From the IMG/VR virus record IMGVR_UViG_3300048999_000096, positions 1-34,723 of that record: a stretch of 34,723 bases of DNA. One strand, written 5' to 3'. Of the stretch, positions 1 to 8,511 are shown in pieces. The DNA is from a virus. A program made the position numbers and the translations under genes. Numbering within the stretch: position 1 is the stretch's first letter; each line of letters starts with the position of its first letter. The notes under the pieces were generated by a model. That model saw nothing but the letters and a program-made list of their open reading frames with translations. It was not told the origin of the DNA and made no database searches.

Positions 1-2
1 TG

Positions 3-383
3 CTCGATGACCTGTCCGGCCGGATGCCGCCCATCGAGGCCGCACGGACCGCGATCCGCGCTTACCACAAGCATCGGGCCGACGCGATCGTGGTCGAGGT
101 CAACAACGGTGGCGAGTGGATCACCTCGACTATCCGGCAGATCGACCCCAGCGTGAACGTCCGCACCGTGCACGCCACCCGCGGCAAGCTCACCCGCGCC
201 GAGCCCGTCGCCGCAGTCTTCGAGCAGCATGCCGCCCACGTCGTCGGCAGCCTCCCCGAGTTCGAGGAGCAGTGCGTCACCTGGGTGCCGGGCGACTCCA
301 GCCCCGACCGACTCGACGGCGGCGTATGGGCGTTCACCGATCTCATGCTCGCGTCCGCGGGCAACCTCGCCGCGGTCGCCTAG
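3..383 (+). CDS. terminase large subunit, C-terminal fragment
   Basis: The frame is open at the left edge, so only about the last 126 codons of the gene are present. The fragment looks like the RNase H-fold nuclease end of a phage large terminase, the motor and nuclease that cuts and pumps DNA into the prohead. Visible signs are the ADAIVVEVNNGG block, a conserved acidic and Asn-Gly-Gly stretch, and a late DRLDGGVWAFTDLM stretch typical of the last nuclease motif, where an Asp helps bind metal. The ATPase domain and small subunit lie outside the window. Its stop overlaps the AGGAGG ribosome site of the portal gene eight bases downstream, so the two are one transcript. The family call is from motif recognition. 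Confidence 0.85.
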   Translation, partial: LDDLSGRMPPIEAARTAIRAYHKHRADAIVVEVNNGGEWITSTIRQIDPSVNVRTVHATRGKLTRAEPVAAVFEQHAAHVVGSLPEFEEQCVTWVPGDSSPDRLDGGVWAFTDLMLASAGNLAAVA

Positions 384-391
384 GAGGACGC

Positions 392-2707
392 GTGAGCCAG
401 TACAGGAACAAGGCGTTGCGCCGAGCAGCAGAGACCCGGTCCGCGCTCGGCATCGACAGCCTGCGCGACCGCATGCCCATCACCGTGGCGTCGGTCGGCG
501 GGCAGCAGTCACTGACGATGGCGCTGGACGCCGAGGCCCGCGGCTACGCCCACTCGGCGGTCGCCTACCGGTGCGTGGCCGCGATCGCCGACAACGGCAG
601 CAGCGTGCCCCTCGTCGTGCGCCGGCCGGACGGCGAGGCCATCGAGCCGCACCCGGTCTCACACCTGTTCAACAAGCGGCCCAACCCGCTGATGAGCGCG
701 CGCGTCTTCAAGTCGCTGCTGCTTCAGCAGCTGGAGTTGGCCGGGCAGTCGTTCGTGTGGCTGGACCGTGGCGAGACCGGGCTCGGTGACGTCACGGAGA
801 TGCACCTCGTCTTCGACGGCGTGGACGTCATCGTGGACAAGCCGATCGCTCAGCGGCCCACCACGGCCAACGTGATCGGGTTCATGATCCGCAGGGGGGA
901 CGGCACCCAAGTCCCTGTCCTGCCCGAGGAGATGCTGTGGCTCCGCTACGCGCACCCGTGGGATCCGCTGGGCTGCATTGCCCCGTGGAAGGCCGCGCGG
1001 CACGCCGTCGACATGGACGCCTTCGCCCGCGAGTGGCAGCGCTCGTCGTACGCCAACGGGGGCCGTCCCTCGAACGTCGTCTACCTCGGCGACATGGGCG
1101 AGACCGAGTACAACCAGACCGTCGCGGCGTGGCGCTCCTCGGTGCAGGGCCCGGGTAACGCGGGCAAGTCGCTGTTCGTCCGGTCGCAGCCCGGGTCGGG
1201 CGGAGCGAACGGCGGCAAGGGCATCGCCGTTGAGCGGATGACGTTCACGCCCGAGGAGATGGAGTACCTCGAATCGCGGATGGCGAACGCCTCCGAGGTG
1301 ATGCTCGCGTTCGGGATCCCGCACGACTACCTCAGCGGCGGCACGACGTACGAGAACCGGTCGGCCGCCCGCACCACACTGTGGTCGGACACGCTCACCC
1401 CGAAGCTGGAGACGATCGGCTCGGAGATCGACCTACGTCTCCTGCCGGACGATGCCGAGGAAGCCGAGTTCGACCTGTCCACGGTGGGCGCGCTGCAAGA
1501 GGCGCAGGACTCCGTGGCCAACCGGACCCGGGCCAGCGTCTACTCGGACACGCTGACGATCGACGAGGCCCGCGCCGAGCTCGGCTACGACGAGCTGCCG
1601 GGCGGGATCGGCGCGAACACCCTGACTCCGTACCGGGCGCAGTTCGCCCCGGTGCAGGGCACCCCGGCCGCCGACTCGGCGCGGTCGTGGGACGCCGACT
1701 TCTCGCGGCTGACGCCCGACGTCGGGCCCGTCGTTGAGCGCGCCGTAGAGGCTGCGCTCGCCCGGCTGCTCGGCGCGTCCCCGCCACAGGTCGACGCCCC
1801 GCCGACGCCCCGTCTATCCCGCGCAGACGACGCCCCGTCGTCACCGTCCCTCGCGGACATCAACCAGGCGTACGACGAGTTGGAGCGTGCCGGCCGTCGT
1901 GCCGTGCAGGCACTCGCCCGCGAGCAGGCCGAGCGTGTGCTGAGGGACTTCGACCGGCTGATGAAGAAGCCGGAGCGCTCGGCTGCGTGGCTGACCGAGG
2001 TGCGGACCGAGGCGTGTGCCCTCGCCCGCGAGCAGACGCTGACGCTCGCCGTGCCCAACCCGGAGGAGGTGCCGGCCGCGCGCCTCACCGACATGGAGGT
2101 CGCGTCCGGGCCGGAGGGGTGGGAGGAGCGCATCAAGGTGGGGCAGCTCTTCGACCCGAGGTACTGGCGTCGTCGTACGGGTGAGGCGTTGCGGCCGTTT
2201 GTTGAGCGGGCGTGGAAGCGCGGGGGCGTCTCGATCACCGGATCGTTCGACCTGAACGAGCCGTTCGTATCGGCCGCCCTGGACGATCGGATCGAGGAGT
2301 TGGCCGGGCAGGTGACGGCGACGACCGAGCAGGTGTTGCGGTCGCAGATCCTGGCGCACGGTGTGGCTGAGGGTGAGTCGGTGCCGGAGTTGCGGGCCCG
2401 TATCCAGCGGACGTTCACGAACCTCGGCGACTACCGGGCAACGATGATCGCCCGTACAGAGACCGTGGGCGGCTACTCGCAGGCCTCGTTCCTGGCCGCG
2501 CTGGACGCGGGCGCCACGAAGAAGACGTGGTTGGCCACGGCCGACGCGCGCACCCGCGAGACGCATCGCGAGGAGAACGGACGCTCGGCCGCGATGAACA
2601 AGCGGTTCGTGCTGACTAAGAGCAGGTGGCCCGCTGACGCCACTGCCCCGGCCGCGCAGTCGATCAACTGCCGCTGCGCGCTCACCTTCGAGTTCGAGGA
2701 GAACTGA
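392..2707 (+). CDS. portal protein fused to MuF-like minor head protein
   Basis: This 771-residue protein has two parts. Residues 1 to about 420 look like an HK97-type portal, the dodecameric ring through which DNA enters and leaves the head; the stretch with MLAFGIPHDYLSGG and YENRSAARTTLW is typical. Residues about 480-771 look like a MuF/SPP1 gp7-type minor head protein. They include ARTETVGGYSQASFLAALDAG near residue 687, KKTWLATADARTRETH, and the closing NCRC motif near residue 759. A usual portal is 400-500 residues and MuF is normally separate, so the length fits a fusion. I start at the GTG at 392, eight bases after a strong AGGAGG; an in-frame upstream opening to 116 would lie inside the terminase gene. 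Confidence 0.88.
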   Translation: MSQYRNKALRRAAETRSALGIDSLRDRMPITVASVGGQQSLTMALDAEARGYAHSAVAYRCVAAIADNGSSVPLVVRRPDGEAIEPHPVSHLFNKRPNPLMSARVFKSLLLQQLELAGQSFVWLDRGETGLGDVTEMHLVFDGVDVIVDKPIAQRPTTANVIGFMIRRGDGTQVPVLPEEMLWLRYAHPWDPLGCIAPWKAARHAVDMDAFAREWQRSSYANGGRPSNVVYLGDMGETEYNQTVAAWRSSVQGPGNAGKSLFVRSQPGSGGANGGKGIAVERMTFTPEEMEYLESRMANASEVMLAFGIPHDYLSGGTTYENRSAARTTLWSDTLTPKLETIGSEIDLRLLPDDAEEAEFDLSTVGALQEAQDSVANRTRASVYSDTLTIDEARAELGYDELPGGIGANTLTPYRAQFAPVQGTPAADSARSWDADFSRLTPDVGPVVERAVEAALARLLGASPPQVDAPPTPRLSRADDAPSSPSLADINQAYDELERAGRRAVQALAREQAERVLRDFDRLMKKPERSAAWLTEVRTEACALAREQTLTLAVPNPEEVPAARLTDMEVASGPEGWEERIKVGQLFDPRYWRRRTGEALRPFVERAWKRGGVSITGSFDLNEPFVSAALDDRIEELAGQVTATTEQVLRSQILAHGVAEGESVPELRARIQRTFTNLGDYRATMIARTETVGGYSQASFLAALDAGATKKTWLATADARTRETHREENGRSAAMNKRFVLTKSRWPADATAPAAQSINCRCALTFEFEEN

Positions 2708-2709
2708 TC

Positions 2710-2994
2710 ATGCAGACACCCGCCATCGGCCGCATCGTCCACATCACCATGGACCCGGCAGAGAACAACGGAGCCGACGTCGCCCCGGCCATCATCACGC
2801 GCGTCTGGTCGGACACCTGCGTCAACGTCCGCGTGCTGGCCGACAGCCACGCCACCGACTGGAAGACCTCCGTCACCATCTGGGAGACCCAAGACGCCCT
2901 GAACACCCACTACGACAAGCTCATCAGCGACGGCGTGGTGGCTGAGGGAACCCGTCCGTCCGGCGCCTTCTGGCCGCCGCGAGTGGGGGCCTGA
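2710..2994 (+). CDS. small protein of unknown function, head gene region
   Basis: A 94-residue protein starting two bases after the portal stop. I do not recognise a family. The first half (IGRIVHITMDP, AIITRVWSDTCVNVRVLAD) alternates hydrophobic and polar residues as in small beta barrels, and the rest is amphipathic. There is no signal peptide or membrane segment. Its position between portal and protease, in a tight gene run, suggests a role in or beside head assembly, but nothing in the sequence names one. Confidence 0.75.
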   Translation: MQTPAIGRIVHITMDPAENNGADVAPAIITRVWSDTCVNVRVLADSHATDWKTSVTIWETQDALNTHYDKLISDGVVAEGTRPSGAFWPPRVGA

Positions 2995-2996
2995 CC

Positions 2997-3353
2997 GTGG
3001 CGACGCTGCTGCAAGGCGAGGTCCCGGTGAAGCTCCAGGCCGCCGAGTACCTCCAGTACAGGGGCGCATACCGACCGCCGAACATTCCGTTGCGCGAGGT
3101 GCGCCGGGGTCCGTACGACGGGCATATCGGCGCAGTGCGGCCGGACGCGAACGGCGACTTGCCCAAGACGCTGGCCTTCCCCGCGAGGGACCCGCGCATC
3201 GTCTACGAGTTGGACCGAGTGCACGGCAACACGGCCATCTACCGGTACGCGCCGCGTCTCAGTGCCGCCCACCAGCCGCTCATGGACGCGGTCGCCGAGC
3301 AGTACCGCGAACACGCCGCGCAGCAAGCGGCGAAGAAGGGACAGCCCTCATGA
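2997..3353 (+). CDS. hypothetical protein upstream of the prohead protease
   Basis: A 118-residue protein with a GTG start two bases after the previous stop, overlapping the next gene by four bases (ATGA). It is rich in Arg, Pro and Tyr in the middle (YLQYRGAYRPPN) and ends in an Ala/Gln/Lys-rich helix. No family is recognised. Coding is supported by the tight packing, codon bias and absence of a better frame. It could be a small scaffold or connector-associated protein, but that is only position-based inference. Confidence 0.72.
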   Translation: MATLLQGEVPVKLQAAEYLQYRGAYRPPNIPLREVRRGPYDGHIGAVRPDANGDLPKTLAFPARDPRIVYELDRVHGNTAIYRYAPRLSAAHQPLMDAVAEQYREHAAQQAAKKGQPS

Positions 3354-4009
3354 CCGAGATCGAGTTCCGCGTATTCGAGCAGCATGAGTTCCGTGTCGAC
3401 GAGGGGCAGGACGGGAGCTTCGACGGCGTGGCCTGCCAGTACGGCAAGAAGGACTCGTACGGCACCACGTTCCACCCCGGCGTGTTCAAGAAGGGCATCG
3501 ACAAGGGCAGCTATGCCTACCTGTGGATGCACAGCCCGTACACGCCCATCGGCACGTTCAAGGCCGACGAGCAGGCCAACCTGCTGCACATCGCGGGGGG
3601 TTACGACGACACGGTGGACGGCCGCGACAAGCGGGCTATGGCCCTCAGCGGCAGCGCCCGCGAACTCAGCGTCGGGTTCGTGCGGACCGACCTCCCCCCG
3701 TGGGAGAAGATCGCGCAGATGACCGACGAGGAGCGCGTCGAGCTGATGGAGAACATCCGCAGCGCGCGCCTGATCGAGGTCTCGCAGATCACCGCGCGCA
3801 TGGCGGCCGTCCCCGGCAGCAAGCTGAAGACGGTCCGGTCGGCGCTCGGCGCCCTGTACACGGAGACCGTGGACGAGCCGACCCTCGCCGAGCGGCTGGC
3901 CGACTACGACCGCGAGCACGGCCGGGACTCGGCGGTCGCGCACGACGTTGAGATGCAGCGGCGGGAACGGCGCGCGGCGCTGCTCCGGCTGACCACCACC
4001 AGCGTGTGA
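3350..4009 (+). CDS. HK97-type prohead protease
   Basis: A 219-residue capsid maturation protease of the HK97 (U35/S78-like) family, which trims the capsid delta domain and other prohead proteins during maturation. The N-terminal core has FDGVACQYGKKD and FHPGVFKKG. These are followed by YLWMHSPYTPIG with the expected catalytic His at residue 61, then ARELSVGF with the expected catalytic Ser at 107. The C-terminal 80 residues are charged and helical, as usual in this family. It overlaps the upstream gene by four bases and lies directly before the major capsid gene, the classic order. Its length matches the family. Confidence 0.92.
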   Translation: MTEIEFRVFEQHEFRVDEGQDGSFDGVACQYGKKDSYGTTFHPGVFKKGIDKGSYAYLWMHSPYTPIGTFKADEQANLLHIAGGYDDTVDGRDKRAMALSGSARELSVGFVRTDLPPWEKIAQMTDEERVELMENIRSARLIEVSQITARMAAVPGSKLKTVRSALGALYTETVDEPTLAERLADYDREHGRDSAVAHDVEMQRRERRAALLRLTTTSV

Positions 4010-4010
4010 C

Positions 4011-4044
4011 GGGCGGGGGCCGCCGCGAATTGCAGCCCCCACCC
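4011..4044 (+). promoter_or_regulatory. hairpin between protease and capsid genes
   Basis: GGGCGGGGGC at 4011-4020 can pair with GCCCCCACCC at 4035-4044, ten pairs with one mismatch and a 14-base loop. It begins directly after the protease stop. There is no U-tract, but actinobacterial terminators often lack one. It may be a partial terminator or an RNA end that separates low-level protease from high-level capsid expression. Pairing is seen; function is inferred. Confidence 0.5.
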
Positions 4045-4157
4045 ACACGCACACCCGCAGTCGATCTACCCTCCCCACATCCGGGCGCTCGCACCGGACG
4101 TATAAGCCGCGAGCATGCCGGGCGCGATCCACCGGCCGTGACAGACGGACGCAGACC

Positions 4158-4171
4158 CCCAGACATCTGGG
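4158..4171. promoter_or_regulatory. small dyad in the capsid gene leader
   Basis: CCCAGACATCTGGG is a perfect 6+6 inverted repeat around two central bases, 35 bases upstream of the capsid start. It could be a protein-binding dyad or a local RNA fold. A TATAAG at 4101-4106 further upstream could be a -10 element, but I see no convincing -35. Function unknown. Confidence 0.3.
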
Positions 4172-4206
4172 CGGCTGCGAGCCGTCCACGGACCGAGAGG
4201 ACCCTC

Positions 4207-5499
4207 GTGAGCAACTTCGCGAAGATCCGCCCCATCGGTCGCCGCCGTGACGGCCGACCGATCTACCCCATCAAGGGCGGCGCCCCGACCCTGATCGAGC
4301 AGCGTGACGCGATCATCGCGCAGCTTCAGGACCCCAACTTCGACGGCGACACGGCCGACCTGCTTCAGCGGGCCGACCAGGTGGCCGCGGACATCGACGC
4401 CGCGAACCAGCGGGACGCCCGCCTCCGTGCCCTCCGGGCCGCGCAGCTCCCGGCCGGAGACCCGGCCCCGGACACCCGCGTGCAGCCGGGCATGCAGCCC
4501 GACGCCAACGGCAACGAGCACCCGCTCACGGTCGCCGAGGCGTTCATCCGCAGCGAGGCCCTGACCGCCTTCCGCGCACGCGGCAAGCGCGGTCAGTTTT
4601 CGGTCGACGGCATGGACTTCCGTGCAGCTCCGGCCGGCACGGTCACCACGGGCACGATGCTGCCGCAGAACACTCGGGTGCCGGGGATCATCCCCCAGAA
4701 CCCGGACTTCCCGCTGCTCATCGCAGGCCTGCTCGACAGGCAGACCAGCGACGGGACCACGCTGGAGTACATGCGGGATACGTCGGGCCCGCAGTCGACG
4801 TGGAACGCGGCGGCGGTCGTGGCCGAGGGTGGCGACAAGCCGAAGAGCGGGCCGTTTACGTTCGACCTGATCAGCACGAGCCTGAAGACGGTCGCGCACT
4901 GGGTGCCGATCACCCGTCAGGCCGCCGACGACAACAGCCAGCTCATGGGCTACATCAACGGCAGGCTGACATACGGTCTGGACTTCAAGTTGGACAGGGA
5001 GATCCTGACCGGCAACGGCACCACCCAGATGCAGGGCATCCTCACCACGTCCGGCATCGGCGCCTACCAGCCGCCGTCGGGGAACACCGACTCGAAGCTG
5101 ATCACGATCCGGAAGGCGAAGACGCAGGGCGAACTCGCGCTGTACCCGCCGGACGCGATCGTGCTCAACCCGATCGACTGGCAGGACGTCGAGCTCGACA
5201 CCGACAGCACCGGCCAGTTCCGCGTCATCACCACAGTCACCGACTCCGGTGCCCCGATGCGCATCTGGGGTCTGACCGTCGTCACCTCCGTGGCGATGAC
5301 CGCGGGTACCGCGCTCCTCGGCGGCTACCGCATGGGCGCCACCCTGTGGGAGCGGCAGGGCGTCACGATCCTCATGACCGACAGTCACGCGGATTATTTC
5401 ACCGCGAACACGCTGGTCATCCTCGCCGAGCGGCGCGCGAATGTGGCGGTGCACACGCCCGCAGCGTTCGTCAAGATCACGTTTGCGGCGCTGCCGTAA
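4207..5499 (+). CDS. major capsid protein, HK97 fold
   Basis: A 430-residue major capsid protein. The first about 120 residues are charged and helical (LIEQRDAIIAQLQDP, LLQRADQVAADIDAANQRD) and match the delta/scaffold domain removed by the protease. The mature part has family signatures VAHWVPITRQAADD, LTGNGTTQMQGIL, and the C-terminal YFTANTLVILAERR followed by HTPAAFVKI. The open frame extends back to a GTG at 4006, but those extra residues are Pro/Arg-rich and lack a leader. The GTG at 4207 follows GAGAGGA and gives a normal N-terminus. It follows the protease after about 200 bases of leader. Confidence 0.93.
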   Translation: MSNFAKIRPIGRRRDGRPIYPIKGGAPTLIEQRDAIIAQLQDPNFDGDTADLLQRADQVAADIDAANQRDARLRALRAAQLPAGDPAPDTRVQPGMQPDANGNEHPLTVAEAFIRSEALTAFRARGKRGQFSVDGMDFRAAPAGTVTTGTMLPQNTRVPGIIPQNPDFPLLIAGLLDRQTSDGTTLEYMRDTSGPQSTWNAAAVVAEGGDKPKSGPFTFDLISTSLKTVAHWVPITRQAADDNSQLMGYINGRLTYGLDFKLDREILTGNGTTQMQGILTTSGIGAYQPPSGNTDSKLITIRKAKTQGELALYPPDAIVLNPIDWQDVELDTDSTGQFRVITTVTDSGAPMRIWGLTVVTSVAMTAGTALLGGYRMGATLWERQGVTILMTDSHADYFTANTLVILAERRANVAVHTPAAFVKITFAALP

Positions 5500-5726
5500 T
5501 GGGGGTCGTCAAGCAGGTCACCCTCGCCAAGGGCGGCACCAAGGTGACCAACCAGGAGACCGAGGTTCTCCAGGTCATCGGCACCTCGCTGCCCCTCATG
5601 GACGGCTCGTCGAAGCCCGTCATCAACAACGTCGCCAGCCCGTTCGCCAGCCTCACCGCGGCGGCCGACGCATACAACGCGCTGCTCGCCGCCCTGCGGA
5701 CGCGCGGCGTCATCGGAGGTTCCTGA
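5499..5726 (+). CDS. small protein after the capsid gene
   Basis: A 75-residue protein whose ATG shares one base with the capsid stop. It has a beta-rich start (VKQVTLAKGGTKVTNQETEVLQV) and a C-terminal helix (SLTAAADAYNALLAALRTRG). Short segments like this helix occur at the ends of some phage head-fibre and decoration proteins, so a capsid-surface role is possible. I do not recognise it firmly. Expression is probably coupled to the capsid gene by the start/stop overlap. Confidence 0.7.
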   Translation: MGVVKQVTLAKGGTKVTNQETEVLQVIGTSLPLMDGSSKPVINNVASPFASLTAAADAYNALLAALRTRGVIGGS

Positions 5727-5728
5727 TC

Positions 5729-6019
5729 ATGGCAGCACGTAAGACTGCGGACTCCGCAGACGAGCAGCCCAACGCGGCCGTCGTGTCCACCCGCGAGTAC
5801 GCGGGCGGCACCGGCTGGGACGTCGGGCAGGCCGCACCGGACGACGCCTACCGCGCCCTCGACTCGGCCGGCAGCGGCGAGCAGGTCGGCCCGGTCCTGC
5901 ACGAGCACCCGGGCGGCTTCGCCCGGCAGATCGTCGCCAAGGGCGGGCTCATCACCGAGGGCGTCAAGCGCGAGCTGGAGGCCGGCGACAAGTCGGCGGC
6001 CGAGGGCGAGCAGGGCTGA
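5729..6019 (+). CDS. hypothetical protein, head region
   Basis: A 96-residue hydrophilic protein with a good GGAGG site 11-15 bases before the ATG. The N-terminus is low-complexity (MAARKTADSADEQPNAA) and the middle has a small ordered-looking part (HEHPGGFARQIVAKGGLITE). No family is recognised. Its place between capsid and connector genes, in a continuous late-gene run, suggests a virion or assembly role. Confidence 0.7.
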   Translation: MAARKTADSADEQPNAAVVSTREYAGGTGWDVGQAAPDDAYRALDSAGSGEQVGPVLHEHPGGFARQIVAKGGLITEGVKRELEAGDKSAAEGEQG

Positions 6020-6022
6020 CGC

Positions 6023-6706
6023 ATGGCGTACTGCTCCGAGGTGCAGGCCCGTGACGCGGGAGTGACCGGCACGAGTGCCGAGGTCGCCGCGTGGATCGAG
6101 GCTGCCCGGGAGCGGATCACCGCCTACACGCAGCAGCTCTTTGAACCAACTGACCTGGTGGTGGTGGCGGACGTGGCGCCGGGGGGACTGGTCATCCTCC
6201 CGCGCCGCGTCCGAACTATCACCTCGGTCATGCCTGTTCTGGCCGCTGACGACGGCCCGTCGATCCCGTCGTCTGCGTACCGGGTTACGTCGTCTGACGT
6301 GCTCGGACAGATCGACGCCCTGCATCTGGCGTGGGGTGGCTATGACGACCTCGTGGTGGGGGCCGAGTCCTACGCGGGCGGCTGGCTGGGGCTGTGGGAG
6401 CGGTGGGGTGCCCGGCAGGTGAAGGTGCTCGGCTCGTTCGGGTACGACGCTGCGCCGCTGCTGGTCGGGCAGGGCAACGCGCTGCTCGCTGCGGATATGC
6501 AGGCGAAGGCTCAGCCCTCGGATGCGGACGCGGCTGAGGACTCCTCGCTGAAGGTCGACGACGAGGGCAACAACGTCGCCATCGAGGACACCGACGACGC
6601 GTCGTCGGACGTCGTCAGCCCGGCTGCGTCGACCGGATCGACGCAGGTCGACGCCCTGTTGGCGGGCTATCTGAACCGTGGGCCTTCGCTGATCGGGGGC
6701 ATCTGA
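6023..6706 (+). CDS. head-tail adaptor (gp6/gp15-like connector)
   Basis: A 227-residue protein placed where the first connector ring of HK97- and SPP1-type phages is encoded. The N-terminal half is typical of these adaptors: a short helix pair (VAAWIEAARERITAYTQQLF) and then a beta core with RVRTITSVMPV and the paired WLGLWERW/GARQVKVLGSFGY. The adaptor sits under the portal and closes the DNA-filled head. The C-terminal 70 residues are an acidic Ser/Asp-rich tail (DADAAEDSS, IEDTDDASS) that looks disordered. The call rests on position plus overall pattern. Confidence 0.72.
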   Translation: MAYCSEVQARDAGVTGTSAEVAAWIEAARERITAYTQQLFEPTDLVVVADVAPGGLVILPRRVRTITSVMPVLAADDGPSIPSSAYRVTSSDVLGQIDALHLAWGGYDDLVVGAESYAGGWLGLWERWGARQVKVLGSFGYDAAPLLVGQGNALLAADMQAKAQPSDADAAEDSSLKVDDEGNNVAIEDTDDASSDVVSPAASTGSTQVDALLAGYLNRGPSLIGGI

Positions 6707-7176
6707 TGGTGCGGGTGCGCAGGTCGTTCCGGCCGCAGATGCGGGCGCAGGCGGGGCAGACGATCAACACGCGTGAGTATGAGCGCGGCCTACGTCGCTT
6801 TTTCGGCGGCATGTCGGCCGACGTGGCGCGGGCCGTGGACCGGACGCGGATCGACGTGCAGAACGAGGCGCGCCGCCGGGCCCCGGTCGACACCGGGCGC
6901 CTGCGCTCCTCGATCGTGTCGCGCACGGAGGGCGGCGGCCGGTCGCTCGGCTACGTGGTCGGGTCGAACGTCAACTACGCGGCGGCCGTGGAGTACGGGA
7001 CCGCCCCGCACGTCATCAAGCCGAAGTACAAGCGCGCCCTCTACTGGCCTGGTGCCGCGCATCCGGTGGCGCAGGTCAACCACCCGGGTACGCGGGCGCA
7101 GCCATTCCTGCGTCCGGCGATTGAGCTGACTGAGATCTTCTGGCGGGCGCACGCCTCGCAGATCGGGCGGCGCTGA
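6706..7176 (+). CDS. HK97 gp10-like tail completion protein
   Basis: A 156-residue protein with the recognisable gp10-family core: RAPVDTGRLRSSIVSR, then YVVGSNVNYAAAVEYGTAPH, and a closing HPGTRAQPFLRPAIE. This family acts at the head-tail joint. The start codon shares one base with the previous stop and its own stop shares one base with the next start, so these connector genes are translationally coupled. The N-terminal 20 residues are basic. Confidence 0.88.
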   Translation: MVRVRRSFRPQMRAQAGQTINTREYERGLRRFFGGMSADVARAVDRTRIDVQNEARRRAPVDTGRLRSSIVSRTEGGGRSLGYVVGSNVNYAAAVEYGTAPHVIKPKYKRALYWPGAAHPVAQVNHPGTRAQPFLRPAIELTEIFWRAHASQIGRR

Positions 7177-7625
7177 TGGCCGCGACCACGTCGGGCGCCA
7201 TCAAGGCCCGCCTCGAATCCCTCCAGTTCGGTGTCCCCGTGTTCCGCGACGGACCCCGCGAGGGACAGGCCGAGCCGTACATCGTCGTGCAGGAGGGCAT
7301 GCCCGCCGGCCTCGACACGGGTCAGGGGGATTACGGTGACCCGTCCGCCGACATCAACATCGTCGAGACGATCACCGTCGACCTGGTGCAGCACGCCCGC
7401 ATCAAGACCGGCGCGGCCACCACGAAGAACACCGAGCGGTACGGGCTGGCCGAGGCGATCGCCCACGCCCTGCACGGCTGCACCCTCCCTGCCCACCCGG
7501 CGAAGGTCACGGCCGTACGCGTGCAGGACATCGACCGCATCCCCATCGCGGACAACAAGGTGCGGCACTCCATCACGGTGCAGGTGCACCGCGTGCTGCT
7601 GCGCGAAGAGGTGGTCCCCCAGTGA
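7176..7625 (+). CDS. tail terminator protein (inferred)
   Basis: A 149-residue protein at the position of the tail terminator, which caps the tail tube before head joining. The order of a long helix (TSGAIKARLESLQFG), strands (EPYIVVQEG), a second helix (TERYGLAEAIAHALHG) and final strands (RHSITVQVHRVLLRE) matches the gpU/gp17-type fold. Sequence identity alone would not prove it. It overlaps both neighbours by 1 and 4 bases. Confidence 0.68.
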   Translation: MAATTSGAIKARLESLQFGVPVFRDGPREGQAEPYIVVQEGMPAGLDTGQGDYGDPSADINIVETITVDLVQHARIKTGAATTKNTERYGLAEAIAHALHGCTLPAHPAKVTAVRVQDIDRIPIADNKVRHSITVQVHRVLLREEVVPQ

Positions 7626-7906
7626 AGATCACCCACACTCCGATGCCGCGCGAAGACGCCCTCACCGCGCTCGGCCCCTACTGGCCACCCCGCCCCGGAT
7701 CCACCGTCGCCCACGTCCTCGGGCTAGCAGGCGCCATCCACGGCACCCTCTCCGTCCACGGCGACGACGGACAGCCCGGCACCGCCTGGTTGGTGGTCGA
7801 CGGGCTGATCGTCCCCCAGGACGCCGGACCCCCTCCACAGCTGCCCAACTGCCGCATCGAGACCGTCCCCGAGCCCGCCCCCGCGACACCGCCGCTTACC
7901 CCGTAA
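7622..7906 (+). CDS. hypothetical protein before the major tail gene
   Basis: A 94-residue protein beginning with a GTG that overlaps the previous stop (GTGA). A small globular part (HVLGLAGAIHGTLSVHGDD, AWLVVDGLIVP) is followed by a Pro-rich end (PEPAPATPPLTP). I do not recognise a family. It may be a minor virion or assembly protein. Coding is supported by overlap and codon use. Confidence 0.68.
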   Translation: MKITHTPMPREDALTALGPYWPPRPGSTVAHVLGLAGAIHGTLSVHGDDGQPGTAWLVVDGLIVPQDAGPPPQLPNCRIETVPEPAPATPPLTP

Positions 7907-7942
7907 CCCGGGCCGGACCCCGGCACCAGGAAGGAACACGAG

Positions 7943-8509
7943 ATGCCCATCTCCCGCGTGACGAAGCTGTACTCCGTGGTGGACGCGAAGATCGCGCCGC
8001 TCACCGCCGACCCCGCAGCCGGTAGTCCGACCTACGGCGCGCTCCTCGACGTCCCCGGTATCCAGACGATGGAGATCTCCGGAGACATCGAGACCAAGAC
8101 GCTGCGTGGCGACAACGTCAAGCTCGACAGCAACAGCACGCTGACGAACATCCAGGTCAAGGTGGACCACGCCAAGCTCTCGCTGGACGTCCTCGCTGCG
8201 ATCCTCGGGGGCACGGTCACCGACTCCGGCACCACACCCGCGCAGAAGTCCGTGTGGGACCTGACGAGCCTCTCGGCCACCCTGCCGCCATTCAAGCTGG
8301 AGGGCGTCACCCCTGCGGGCGGCGTGGACGTTGTGGGCGGTGACATGCACTGGACGCTGCACAAGGTGATCCTCACCGCCTTCCCGGACCTCGGGTTCGC
8401 GCAGGAGGACTACCGCATCGTCAGCTTCACGGCCGACGCGTCCCCGTTGATCAGCAACGGCAAGTGGATCTCCGGAACGCTCAACGAGACCGCTGCCGCG
8501 ATCGCCTGA
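7943..8509 (+). CDS. major tail tube protein
   Basis: A 188-residue beta-rich protein preceded by a strong AGGAAGGA site. It fits the major tail subunit that stacks in rings to form the tube. Typical features are the N-terminal strands (VTKLYSVVDAKIAPL), the GIQTMEISGDIETKTLRGDN loop region, and a C-terminal part with WTLHKVILTAFPD and DYRIVSFTADA. The position directly before the frameshifting chaperone and the tape measure is diagnostic. A strong hairpin follows the stop, as expected for a highly expressed structural gene. Confidence 0.87.
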   Translation: MPISRVTKLYSVVDAKIAPLTADPAAGSPTYGALLDVPGIQTMEISGDIETKTLRGDNVKLDSNSTLTNIQVKVDHAKLSLDVLAAILGGTVTDSGTTPAQKSVWDLTSLSATLPPFKLEGVTPAGGVDVVGGDMHWTLHKVILTAFPDLGFAQEDYRIVSFTADASPLISNGKWISGTLNETAAAIA

Positions 8510-8511
8510 CC

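Noticed and set aside
116-391. N-terminal extension of the portal to 116
   Set aside because: The extra stretch is Arg-rich, lies inside the terminase gene in another frame, and has no ribosome site, unlike the GTG at 392.
4066-5454. Long open frame on the minus strand over the capsid gene
   Set aside because: It is Arg/Asp/His-rich with no motif and mirrors the codon bias of the well-supported capsid gene on the other strand.
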